Positions 1 to 5,817 of a DNA stretch of 10,671 nt are shown here, one piece after another. The stretch's first letter is position 1, and each line of letters begins with the position of its first letter. The DNA comes from Chloroflexia bacterium (GTDB taxonomy: Bacteria; Chloroflexota; Chloroflexia; Thermomicrobiales; UBA6265), in the NCBI GenBank assembly GCA_030430125.1, contig JAUIGA010000082.1, forward strand, positions 1-10,671, written 5' to 3'. Made by a program: the position numbers and the translations under genes. The notes under the pieces are model-generated. The model did not search any database. It saw only the letters and a program-made list of their open reading frames with translations, and was not told the DNA's origin.

Positions 1-310
1 TCCGCTCCACGTGGACGGCAAGCTCTACCTCTTCTCCGCGCGCGGGGAATCGCAGTGGGTGAAGAACTTCCGGGCAACCGGCGAGGCGGCGCTGCGGGTC
101 GGCGATCGCCGCGAGCGGCTTGCGCTGGTTCGGGAGCTGGCCGACGACGAGAAGCCGCCGCTCGTTCGTGCCTACCTTGACCGCTGGTACTGGCAGGTAG
201 GCTCGTTCATCGGCGTACCGAAGGATGCCACGCTCGAGCAGATCGCGGAGATTGCGCCCAGGCACCCCATGTTCGAGTACCAGATGGTTGCTGGCGACGT
301 TCCGTTGTAG
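1..310 (+). CDS. Deazaflavin (F420)-dependent nitroreductase/quinone reductase family protein, C-terminal part
   Basis: The frame is open to the left edge and ends with TAG at 308-310, so about 102 C-terminal residues are visible and the true start lies outside. The pattern fits the DDN-type F420H2-dependent nitroreductase/quinone reductase family, which has a split-barrel fold: LYLFSARGESQWVKNFRA near the left edge, a basic GDRRERL stretch, a DDEKPPLVRAYL segment, and the closing IAPRHPMFEY. In that family these match the strand holding the 'RG..QWV.N.RA' motif and the C-terminal 'APRHPVF' element. Members reduce quinones, nitro compounds or other electrophiles using the deazaflavin cofactor F420, usually in the cytosol or at the membrane. 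The gene converges on the ABC importer operon. Substrate and exact subfamily cannot be judged from a fragment. A PNPOx-like protein using FMN is the main alternative. Confidence 0.8.
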   Translation, partial: PLHVDGKLYLFSARGESQWVKNFRATGEAALRVGDRRERLALVRELADDEKPPLVRAYLDRWYWQVGSFIGVPKDATLEQIAEIAPRHPMFEYQMVAGDVPL

Positions 311-360
311 GGCCGGGTATCTCGGTCCGGTGAGCGAGTTCGTGGCAATGCATCAGGTAC

Positions 361-381
361 GGGAGGGCCTTGTGCCCTCCC
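361..381. terminator. GC-rich hairpin between convergent genes, probable bidirectional terminator
   Basis: GGGAGGGC (361-368) pairs perfectly with GCCCTCCC (374-381) around the five-base loop CTTGT. It lies between the end of the oxidoreductase gene at 310 and the end of the DppC-like gene at 439. No T-tract follows on either strand, so an intrinsic terminator mechanism is not certain. The location is what argues for transcript ending. Confidence 0.55.
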
Positions 382-438
382 TCGCTGTAACCCCCTCTGG
401 GTCGCGACGCGCCCGTACTCAGAATCGCGCGAGTTGTG

Positions 439-1341
439 TCACGTTTGGTCGCGCACGCCGCGGACGTCGAGGGTGTCGCGCAGGCCGTCGCCGAGCAGGT
501 TCAATCCGAGCACGGTGATCATGATCGCCAGCCCGGGAAAGACGCTGATCCACCATGCCTGGCGGACGAAGTCGCGACCCTCGTTGATGATCAGTCCCCA
601 GGTTGGCGTGGACGGATCGACGCCGAGGCCCAGGAAGGTCAGGCCGGATTCGGCGAGGATGCCAAGCCCGACCGCGAAGGTTGCCTGGACGATAATCGGC
701 GCCATGATGTTCGGCAGCATGTGGCGGAACATGATGCGGCCGTGCCCGGCGCCCATCGACCGCGCCGCCAGCGTGTACTCCTCCTCGCGCAGGCGTAGAA
801 CCTCGGCACGCACCACACGGGCGAAATCGTCGAGGTAGGCAATGGCAACCGCGATGATGATGTTGCGGATACCGGCGCCGAAGACCGCGACCATGCCGAC
901 CGCGAGGATGATCTCCGGGAAGGCCCACAGGAGATCCAGGAAGCGCGAGATGAGGCTGTCCAGCCAGCCGCCGAAATAGCCGGCGAGCATGCCCATGGTG
1001 ACGCCGATCGCCATCGAGAGCAGGGCGACCGAGATGCCGACGGTGAACGACACCCGGGTGCCGGCCATCATCCGGCTGAGTATGTCGCGTCCAAATGAGT
1101 CGGTGCCGAACAGGTGGTCGCGGCTCGGCTCCTGGAACAGCATGAAGTCGTTCGCTTCCGGGTCGTGCGGCGCGAGTGCGGGGCCGATGATGGCGACAAT
1201 CGTCAGGATGACGACGATGGCCAGGCCGAGCACCGCCTTGCGCTCGCCGCGCAACCGACGCAGAAGACGTCGTTGACCCGATACCGACGGGACAGGCTCG
1301 GTGGGTACACGCGCCGCCGACGCGATCGAAACGTCAGTCAT
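439..1341 (-). CDS. ABC peptide/nickel-type importer permease, DppC/OppC family
   Basis: This 300-residue protein is the second permease of a family-5 (peptide/opine/nickel) ABC importer in the inner membrane. It has the short cytoplasmic N-terminus and OppC-type N-terminal helix (VLGLAIVVILTIVAIIGPALAP), then the FGTDSFGRDILSRMMAGTR motif typical of DppC proteins. The binding-protein-dependent permease domain follows. Its EAA coupling loop reads EYTLAARSMGAGHGRIMF followed by RHMLPNIM and should dock onto the ATPase. The C-terminus, NLLGDGLRDTLD, is the standard family ending. Length is normal. ATG at 1341 overlaps the 3' end of the DppB-like gene by 8 nt (ATGACTGA), pointing to translational coupling. 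It is the last gene of the operon. No dppD/dppF-type ATPase gene follows, because the next gene to the left is on the other strand. Substrate is unknown. Confidence 0.94.
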   Translation of the reverse strand: MTDVSIASAARVPTEPVPSVSGQRRLLRRLRGERKAVLGLAIVVILTIVAIIGPALAPHDPEANDFMLFQEPSRDHLFGTDSFGRDILSRMMAGTRVSFTVGISVALLSMAIGVTMGMLAGYFGGWLDSLISRFLDLLWAFPEIILAVGMVAVFGAGIRNIIIAVAIAYLDDFARVVRAEVLRLREEEYTLAARSMGAGHGRIMFRHMLPNIMAPIIVQATFAVGLGILAESGLTFLGLGVDPSTPTWGLIINEGRDFVRQAWWISVFPGLAIMITVLGLNLLGDGLRDTLDVRGVRDQT

Positions 1342-2281
1342 AGCTGATTCTCGGGTCGAGGAGCGTGTAGAGGATATCGACGATCAGGTTGGCGAGGACG
1401 AATATCACCGCGACCACCAGGATGGTGCCCTGGACCATCGGGTAGTCCTGATCGAAGATCGCGCCGACCAGCAGGCGGCCGATGCCGCGGATCGAGAACA
1501 CCGTCTCGATGACCACCGTGCCGCTGAGCAGCAGCGCGACCTGGATGCCGGCAACGGTGACCACCGGAATGAGCGCGTTCCGGAGGCCGTGCGCCACGAC
1601 CACGCGGCGCTCGTTCAGGCCCTTCGACCGGGCGGTGCGGATATAGTCGCTGCTCAGTACTTCCAGCAGCCCGGCACGCACGAATCGCATGAGAATCGCG
1701 GCGGATCCCGCCCCGACCGCGATGCTCGGCAGGATGATGTGCCGGAACCACTCGACGAAGCCATCCTCGCCGATCGAGGCGTAGCCGAGCGATGGCAGCC
1801 AGCCCAGGTTCACCGCGAACACGATGATGAGGATGATCCCGAACCAGAACGCCGGCATGCTGACGCCGAGGAAGGCGACGAGACTCACCACGAAATCGGC
1901 GAGCGAGTTCCGGCGCAGCGCGGCAAGGACCCCTGCGGGAACGGCGATCACGATGGCGATGATGAACGCGACGATGGCGATGCTCAGAGTCTTGGGCAGG
2001 CCGGACACGATGGCGTCGCCGACGCTCTCGGCGCCGGTGATCGACGTGCCGAGATCGCCCCGCAGCATGTTGCCCATCCAGCGGACGTACTGGACGAGCA
2101 CGGGCTCATCCAGTCCGAGCCTGTCGCGCAGCGCGTCTGCCGCTTCCGGTGTGTATTCGGTGCCGAGCATCTGGACGACGGGATCGCCAGGAATCGCCCG
2201 GATCAGGAAGAAGACGAGCGTCGCGCAGCCCCAGACGATGAGGATGCTGTGGATCAGTCGCCGGAAGATGTACTGGGTCAC
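1334..2281 (-). CDS. ABC peptide/nickel-type importer permease, DppB/OppB family
   Basis: This 315-residue membrane protein is the DppB/OppB partner of the downstream permease. It shows the classic N-terminal opening (an IFRRL-type start, then a hydrophobic helix and the RAIPGDP motif). It continues with the LRDRLGLDEPVLVQYVRWM segment that is usual in the family, and the GDLGTSI motif. Several membrane spans follow, with the EAA loop DYIRTARSKGLNERRVV before RNALIPVV, and the C-terminal IDILYTLLDPRI-type ending (here VDILYTLLDPRI). The start codon is GTG at 2281, with only a weak upstream G-rich binding site. It sits 69 nt downstream of the binding-protein gene, and that gap holds a strong stem-loop. 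It overlaps the next permease by 8 nt. The pair forms the transmembrane channel for a peptide-like or glycoside-like solute, and the sequence does not fix which one. Confidence 0.94.
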   Translation of the reverse strand: MTQYIFRRLIHSILIVWGCATLVFFLIRAIPGDPVVQMLGTEYTPEAADALRDRLGLDEPVLVQYVRWMGNMLRGDLGTSITGAESVGDAIVSGLPKTLSIAIVAFIIAIVIAVPAGVLAALRRNSLADFVVSLVAFLGVSMPAFWFGIILIIVFAVNLGWLPSLGYASIGEDGFVEWFRHIILPSIAVGAGSAAILMRFVRAGLLEVLSSDYIRTARSKGLNERRVVVAHGLRNALIPVVTVAGIQVALLLSGTVVIETVFSIRGIGRLLVGAIFDQDYPMVQGTILVVAVIFVLANLIVDILYTLLDPRISYD

Positions 2282-2296
2282 GCCGCAGCCCCCGAA

Positions 2297-2330
2297 GCCG
2301 TGCCGGATCGAGTGCCCGATCCGGCACGGC
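2297..2330 (-). promoter_or_regulatory. Perfect 14-bp intercistronic stem-loop between binding-protein and permease genes
   Basis: GCCGTGCCGGATCG (2297-2310) pairs without mismatch with CGATCCGGCACGGC (2317-2330) around the six-base loop AGTGCC. In the transcript it lies just after the stop of the substrate-binding-protein gene and just before the GTG of the DppB-like gene. No U-run follows on the minus strand, so it is more likely a 3'-end stabiliser or partial attenuator than a full terminator. In ABC importer operons such stems commonly keep the binding protein in excess over the permeases. That role here is inferred from position. Confidence 0.7.
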
Positions 2331-2350
2331 GATTGCCGAGCAGACGCGCC

Positions 2351-3976
2351 CTACTGATCGAGCCAGAGATGCTCCAGGTAGCGTTGTTCCGGAATCGGAA
2401 CGTATCCCTGAACGTGGTTGTAGAACGCCGTCACGTCGGGCAGATGGTAGAGGAACGCGTAGGCGGCATCGTTGGCGAGCAGCAGTCTGAGCTCCTGCAG
2501 AATCTGTGTGCGCTCTTCCTGGTCCGACGTCAGCCGTTGCCCATCGCACAACTCGTCCGCTTCCGGGTTGCTGTAGGCATACGTGTTGAACGGACCCTCG
2601 GAGTGGAAGAAGTTCCAGATGTTGTCGTCCGGGTCCACATCCACGACGCTGCCGAGGATGTCCATGTCGTAGTCGCCGGAGTTGCGCCGTTCCGTGTAGG
2701 CGTTCTGCTGCATCTGGTCGAGCTGGACGTCGAGCCCGATCTCGCTGAGCTGGCTGCGGATCACCTGCTCGACGCGGGTGTTCGGATCGGTGATGAGGTT
2801 GACCTGGACGCCGTCGAGTCCGGCCGACTCGGCGAGTGCTCGGGCCTCGTCGAGGTTGAATGCCTGCGGGTCCTCCGCCTCGTCGGCGCCCTGGTACACC
2901 CAGCCGAATGCCGGCGCGATCGGACCGATGCCCGGGGTGCCGCGCCCGAAGAAGGCCGTGTTGATGAGCTCTTCCCGGTCAATCGCCTTGGCCACGGCCA
3001 TGCGGGCTTCGGGGTTGTCCCACGGCGGACGGGCATAGTTCATGGCCAACCCGATCCAGTTGGTCCCCGCGGCCTCGACGATGGTGATGTCGTCGATCGC
3101 GGCGATCTGGTCGTAGCCGATCAGCGGCAGGATATCGACCATGTCGACATCGCCCGCTTCGAGCGCGCTCACGAGCGTGGACGCCTCGGCGACGAGCTGA
3201 ACGACGACCTTGTCGAGCGGCGGGCGGCCGCCGTACCAGTCCTCGAAGGCAAGGAGGTCGAATCCTCCGCCGACCTCGACGGTGTCGGGATCGATCATGA
3301 ACGGACCACAGCCGATGGGAGCCTGGCCGAATGCCACGTCGCCCATCTCCTCGGCGGCGCGTTGCGAGATCGGCAGGAGCGCGCGACCGGGTCCCCGGCT
3401 GCACGCCGTGCCCAGAAACGGCGCGTAGGGCGCGCTCTGGACCATGTGCACGGTGAGATCGTCCGGCGCGGTGATCTCGGTGATGAGGGCCAGCTTGTTG
3501 GCATGCGGCGAGGCGAAGTCGGGGTTGGTCGTCCGTTCGTAGGTGTAGATGATGTCGCTCGCCGTCAGCGAGTCGCCGTTGTGGAAGGACAGCCCTTCGC
3601 GCAGGTGGAAGGTGTATTCGAGACCATCTTCGCTGACTTCCCAGGTCTCGGCGAGGTCGGCGATGATGCCCAGCTCCTCGTCGAACTGCACCAGGCCGGA
3701 GAAGATGTTCGACAGAAGCTCGCCGGCGACGGCGCCGAGGTTGACCTGGGCGGGATCGAGTGTTGGGATCTGGCCGATGCCGTAACCCCAGCGCAGCTCG
3801 CCGCCCTGCTGTACATCCTGCCGGCGCTCGGCCCGGTTGCCGGGGGCTGCCCCGACCGCGGCGAGGCGGGATGCATAGCCGATCGCTCCACTGGCCGCCG
3901 CCAGCTGCATCAACGTTCGCCGGCTCACCCGAGGCCCACTGAGAACGCTCCAGTCGATCGAATCACGACGATGCAT
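2351..3976 (-). CDS. ABC importer substrate-binding protein, family 5 (peptide/nickel type), Tat-exported
   Basis: This 541-residue extracytoplasmic solute receptor belongs to SBP family 5 (DppA/OppA type). The N-terminus carries a twin-arginine signal, SRRTLMQLAAASG at about residues 18-30. An alanine/glycine-rich hydrophobic stretch follows, with no lipobox cysteine, so export by Tat as a non-lipidated protein is likely. Family marks include GGELRWGY at the mature start, TLDPAQ, the LAETWEVSEDGLEYTFHLRE core motif, GLSFHNGDSLTASD, GCGPFMI, and the late EARMAVAKAIDREELI helix. ATG at 3976 is preceded by AAGGAG about 10 nt upstream. It is the first gene of a minus-strand operon with the DppB- and DppC-like permeases. 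The ligand cannot be assigned. Peptides are the default for the family, but glycoside and oligosaccharide binders also belong to it. Confidence 0.95.
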   Translation of the reverse strand: MHRRDSIDWSVLSGPRVSRRTLMQLAAASGAIGYASRLAAVGAAPGNRAERRQDVQQGGELRWGYGIGQIPTLDPAQVNLGAVAGELLSNIFSGLVQFDEELGIIADLAETWEVSEDGLEYTFHLREGLSFHNGDSLTASDIIYTYERTTNPDFASPHANKLALITEITAPDDLTVHMVQSAPYAPFLGTACSRGPGRALLPISQRAAEEMGDVAFGQAPIGCGPFMIDPDTVEVGGGFDLLAFEDWYGGRPPLDKVVVQLVAEASTLVSALEAGDVDMVDILPLIGYDQIAAIDDITIVEAAGTNWIGLAMNYARPPWDNPEARMAVAKAIDREELINTAFFGRGTPGIGPIAPAFGWVYQGADEAEDPQAFNLDEARALAESAGLDGVQVNLITDPNTRVEQVIRSQLSEIGLDVQLDQMQQNAYTERRNSGDYDMDILGSVVDVDPDDNIWNFFHSEGPFNTYAYSNPEADELCDGQRLTSDQEERTQILQELRLLLANDAAYAFLYHLPDVTAFYNHVQGYVPIPEQRYLEHLWLDQ

Positions 3977-4054
3977 GTCCTCAATTCTCCTTCACTCGCA
4001 CTCCAGGAATGCAATGCGAGTCCCGTTGGTGATGAGGAAAGGTCGATGCACGGG

Positions 4055-4083
4055 AGTCTCGCATGCACATAACGAAGTGTCAA
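4055..4083 (-). promoter_or_regulatory. Candidate promoter of the ABC importer operon
   Basis: On the minus strand a perfect TTGACA box (complement of 4078-4083) is followed after 17 nt by GAGACT (complement of 4055-4060). TGC sits directly upstream of the latter, as in an extended -10 element. The -10 box matches only three consensus positions, so the call rests on the perfect -35 and its position about 80-100 nt before the ATG at 3976. Confidence 0.45.
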
Positions 4084-4184
4084 ACTGCAATGGTGCATCC
4101 GGTCGTCCCGGCGGGTCGTGAAAGGCATCGGCGTCAGCGTGGACTCAGAGGTGGGGTCCGGTTCCGACGACGGTCGATGCCGCT

Positions 4185-4198
4185 CGCGAATATTCGCG
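4185..4198. promoter_or_regulatory. 14-nt perfect palindrome, candidate operator
   Basis: CGCGAATATTCGCG is its own reverse complement. It sits 11 nt upstream of the plus-strand -35 box at 4210 and about 100 nt upstream of the candidate minus-strand -35 box. It is thus in the gap between two divergent transcription units, where a dimeric regulator would bind. No regulator gene is present in the window, so the binding protein is unknown. Confidence 0.5.
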
Positions 4199-4209
4199 GC
4201 GACAGGGGG

Positions 4210-4238
4210 TTGACGGATGCGGGACGCTCCCATATGAT
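4210..4238 (+). promoter_or_regulatory. Strong sigma70-type promoter for the small-ORF region
   Basis: TTGACG (4210-4215) and TATGAT (4233-4238) are separated by exactly 17 nt. Each box differs from consensus at one position. The predicted transcription start is near 4245. It is the best promoter match I found in the window and points at the 34-codon ORF. Confidence 0.75.
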
Positions 4239-4245
4239 GCTTGAG

Positions 4246-4267
4246 GTGGCACCGTAGTCGGTGTCAC
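4246..4267 (+). promoter_or_regulatory. Hairpin at the predicted 5' end of the small-ORF transcript
   Basis: GTGGCACC (4246-4253) can pair with GGTGTCAC (4260-4267) over 8 bp including one G-U, with the six-base loop GTAGTC. It begins at about the first transcribed base. Hairpins at the extreme 5' end typically protect mRNA from decay, so a stable, abundant small transcript is a reasonable inference. Confidence 0.45.
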
Positions 4268-4322
4268 ATTTCTCTGATCGACGGTCGGCCATCCGACCCA
4301 TGCACCACAGGAGGACGACGTG

Positions 4323-4427
4323 GTGAACAGCATCAACGCACAGTTCATCAACCGGTTCCGCCTGGCACCCAGCGGTGGTGCTGCATGGGAGGAGTGTGCC
4401 CGTCGGTTGGAGGTGTATCAGCATTAG
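4323..4427 (+). CDS. Small ORF, 34 residues, with its own promoter and terminator
   Basis: I do not recognise this product. GTG at 4323 is preceded by a full AGGAGG (4309-4314) with 8-nt spacing. GTG at 4320 is an alternative with a tighter 5-nt spacing. The peptide begins MNSINAQFINRFRLAP, continues SGGAAWEECARRLEVYQH, and ends at TAG 4425-4427. It has one cysteine (residue 25), one tryptophan, a basic N-terminal half and a double glycine at residues 18-19. Upstream are a near-consensus promoter, a palindrome and a 5' hairpin; downstream, 30 nt after the stop, an intrinsic terminator. All signals expected of a dedicated small gene are therefore present. It could be a functional micro-protein, a leader peptide controlling read-through into the small-protein/exporter genes, or a coding RNA with a second role. 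The double glycine resembles a processing site, but no C39-peptidase transporter is present, so I give that reading little weight. Confidence 0.6.
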   Translation: MNSINAQFINRFRLAPSGGAAWEECARRLEVYQH

Positions 4428-4457
4428 GTAGCTGATCACAACCCAACGCACGAGACC

Positions 4458-4494
4458 GCTCCTCTGTCAGGCAAGACCTGTCGAGGGGCTTTTT
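4458..4494 (+). terminator. Intrinsic terminator or attenuator after the 34-codon ORF
   Basis: The outer stem GCTCCTC (4458-4464) pairs with GAGGGGC (4483-4489), including one G-U. A small internal loop leads to the inner stem CAGG/CCTG (4468-4471 with 4477-4480) with loop CAAGA. TTTTT (4490-4494) follows at once. This is the only T-tailed terminator I found in the window. Because no clear promoter lies between it and the exporter genes, it may act as an attenuator. Confidence 0.75.
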
Positions 4495-4572
4495 GTGTGC
4501 CCACGCCGGTGGCCAGCGAACAGGGGCAGCCGTCATCCTCGCCAACCGGCCCGCAGAACGGAGGAGACTCAC

Positions 4573-4608
4573 GTGTTCAAGACAGCATCGAAATACAGCA
4601 CACGTTAG
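4573..4608 (+). CDS. Very small ORF, 11 residues, with strong ribosome binding site
   Basis: GTG at 4573 follows GGAGGA with about 7-nt spacing. The frame reads MFKTASKYSTR and stops at TAG 4606-4608. I recognise no family. The peptide is polar and basic, with two lysines and one arginine and three Ser/Thr-rich positions. A binding site this good in front of an 11-codon frame suggests a leader peptide whose translation affects the downstream small genes. Chance cannot be excluded, as purine-rich GGAGG strings are frequent at this GC content. Confidence 0.3.
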   Translation: MFKTASKYSTR

Positions 4609-4894
4609 AGTCATGGCCCACGATCGAGCTCGATGCGGCCGCGCGGCCCACCGCGACTTGACCTGAACATTTCTTGAGGTTGTAGCGTTGGGGTATCGAC
4701 CGTCGCCGGACGCGGACCGTGTCGCCATGACACCCAGGGAGGACCAGCCAATGATCATCATCGACCACCGTGCCCTTTCGGGCGCCACGAACCGACCAAC
4801 GCCGTGTTCACGGCAGAAGTGGCGCGACGTGCCCGATTCTTCAGTCCCGATACCACCCATGCGCAGGTCCAGACTGCGCCGGAGATCGACAGCA
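4609..4894 (+). other. Stretch between the 11-codon ORF and the first paralogous small gene
   Basis: It holds a 12-nt palindrome GGCCGCGCGGCC (4637-4648) and a possible -35 box TTGACC (4658-4663) with no convincing -10 partner. It also has an excellent binding site AGGGAGGA (4736-4743), 7 nt before ATG 4751. The frame from ATG 4751 runs on without a stop into the 74-residue gene below, adding 48 Arg/Pro-rich residues of no recognisable family. Another frame here reads NAVFTAEVARRARFFSPD, which looks equally protein-like. I cannot decide whether a real coding segment or a frameshifted one lies here. Confidence 0.35.
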
Positions 4895-5119
4895 ATGCAA
4901 CACCCGGAACTGACCATCCTGATTCATCGATCCAGGGCGATCGAACGAAACGCCAACATCTCGTACCTGCGCCCGAAACGGCCAACCCTGCACATTGTCG
5001 ACAACGCTCGTGCAGCCGCCGGTGGTGCGCTCATCTCGCTCGGGAACCGAATCGCGCCGCGCGAGCAGGAACCCCGCGCGAATTCGAATCATCGTGAGGA
5101 GCATCCATCATGGATCTGA
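4895..5119 (+). CDS. Small protein A of a three-member tandem family (74 residues)
   Basis: The function is unknown. It starts MQHPELTILIHRSRAIERN. Residues 43-53 (GGALISLGNRI) form a short hydrophobic segment, followed by a polar tail. The LIH motif (9-11) and the GGALI.LG.R segment recur in small protein B, and the QHP..LIH opening recurs in small protein C. That alignment is why I prefer ATG 4895, with GGAG at 4881-4884 and 10-nt spacing, over ATG 4751. The upstream ATG has a better binding site and would make a 122-residue form. The 3' end overlaps the start of B by 10 nt, so A and B are probably translated together. Two short helices, the second membrane-seeking, is what the sequence suggests. 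Nothing indicates an enzyme. Confidence 0.55.
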   Translation: MQHPELTILIHRSRAIERNANISYLRPKRPTLHIVDNARAAAGGALISLGNRIAPREQEPRANSNHREEHPSWI

Positions 5120-5337
5120 CACTGACACCCGAATCGATCCTCCTGATCCACCGTCAGATGGTGGAAGAGGGTCTGGCCCGGTGGCGGCTCGACAGCTCGC
5201 CACGCCAGCGCCGCACCGTGCGCGTGCGGCTGGGCGGCGCGCTGATCGCGCTGGGCACGCGCATGAAGGGTCCGGAGCGGAGCGCCAGCGACATCGCCGG
5301 CGCCGCCCGGCACGATCCGGCATTCGGCCCGGGTTGA
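5110..5337 (+). CDS. Small protein B of the tandem family (75 residues)
   Basis: The function is unknown. It opens MDLTLTPESILLIHRQMV, with an amphipathic helix EEGLARWRL, a basic linker rich in Arg, then VRLGGALIALGTRM at about residues 39-52 and a polar Gly/Ala/Arg tail. ATG 5110 is preceded by GAGGAG (5096-5101) with 8-nt spacing. The start lies inside the end of gene A, as in a coupled operon. The architecture of helix, basic linker and short hydrophobic segment ending in LG.R[ML] is one I associate with unnamed small proteins of Chloroflexota and Actinobacteria. That is memory, not a search result. B and C share similar DNA at the motif (CTGATCCA followed by AGATGGTG), consistent with tandem duplication. 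Confidence 0.65.
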   Translation: MDLTLTPESILLIHRQMVEEGLARWRLDSSPRQRRTVRVRLGGALIALGTRMKGPERSASDIAGAARHDPAFGPG

Positions 5338-5416
5338 GCGGATACAGCGAGTGGGGCGGCGACTGCCGCATCTCTCTCGCGACGTGTCCGGACCCGTAGA
5401 GGCTCCACGGCGACGT

Positions 5417-5431
5417 CAGGGAATTTCCCTG
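5417..5431. promoter_or_regulatory. 15-nt palindrome between small genes B and C
   Basis: CAGGGAATTTCCCTG is perfectly symmetric about its central T, in the 153-nt gap between B and C. It could be an operator. Its paired arms (7 nt around a single base) would make a poor hairpin, so a protein site is more likely than an RNA structure. I see no convincing promoter boxes beside it. Confidence 0.3.
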
Positions 5432-5490
5432 CGGCGCGACGGACACCAGCACCCGCGAAGCGAGCGGGAATACCGCGAGAGGGACAAGAC

Positions 5491-5727
5491 ATGCGACCGA
5501 TTCAACATCCAGGAACGATGCAGCTGATCCATCAGGAGATGGTGCAGCGGGAGCTCGAACGGAACAGGGGATCTATCGATCCGACCGGGCAATGTCCAGG
5601 CACAACCGGGCGCCGCGAAGGTGGCATCCGGCGAAGGATCGACCGGCTGCTGGTCGTCATTGGCACCCGGATCGACCCCGGGCAACGCCAGGGCCTGCGA
5701 TCGCCGGAAGTCGAGGCTATGGGCTAG
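5491..5727 (+). CDS. Small protein C of the tandem family (78 residues)
   Basis: The function is unknown. It begins MRPIQHPGTMQLIHQEMV, then QRELERNRG, and so shares both the QHP opening of A and the LIH..MV motif of B at the same residue numbers as B (LIH at 12-14). A Gly/Pro/Thr linker with the single cysteine (residue 35) and a basic stretch follow. The hydrophobic segment RLLVVIGTRI (residues 52-61) then matches the position and ending of the segments in A and B, but lacks their GGAL. ATG 5491 has a purine-rich GAGAGGGA site about 7 nt upstream. The gene lies 90 nt before the ABC ATPase gene on the same strand with no strong terminator between, so co-transcription is likely. Confidence 0.6.
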   Translation: MRPIQHPGTMQLIHQEMVQRELERNRGSIDPTGQCPGTTGRREGGIRRRIDRLLVVIGTRIDPGQRQGLRSPEVEAMG

Positions 5728-5817
5728 TGGGGGAACGGGCGGTGTCGCGCCAGCGGACCGCCACCCTCCGAGAAGACGACGGGTCCGGACCACCCGCATT
5801 GCGCCAGGGGAAACGGA

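Noticed and set aside
1301..4072. A 923-codon plus-strand open frame antisense to the whole importer operon
   Set aside because: It mirrors three well-recognised minus-strand genes in one frame phase, is dominated by Asp, Glu, Arg, His and Val, and has no family features. Long antisense frames are expected at this GC content.
4323..4427. Double-glycine bacteriocin precursor
   Set aside because: The GG at residues 18-19 fits a leader cleavage site, but the putative core is only 15 residues and the nearby transporter lacks a C39 peptidase domain. Kept as an unassigned small ORF.
4637..4648. 12-nt palindrome GGCCGCGCGGCC as an operator
   Set aside because: It is pure G and C in a GC-rich background, where such symmetry arises easily, and no promoter lies next to it.
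5738..5762. Hairpin GGCGGT/ACCGCC between small gene C and the ATPase as a terminator
   Set aside because: It has only 6 bp with a 13-nt loop and no T-run, too weak to separate the transcripts.
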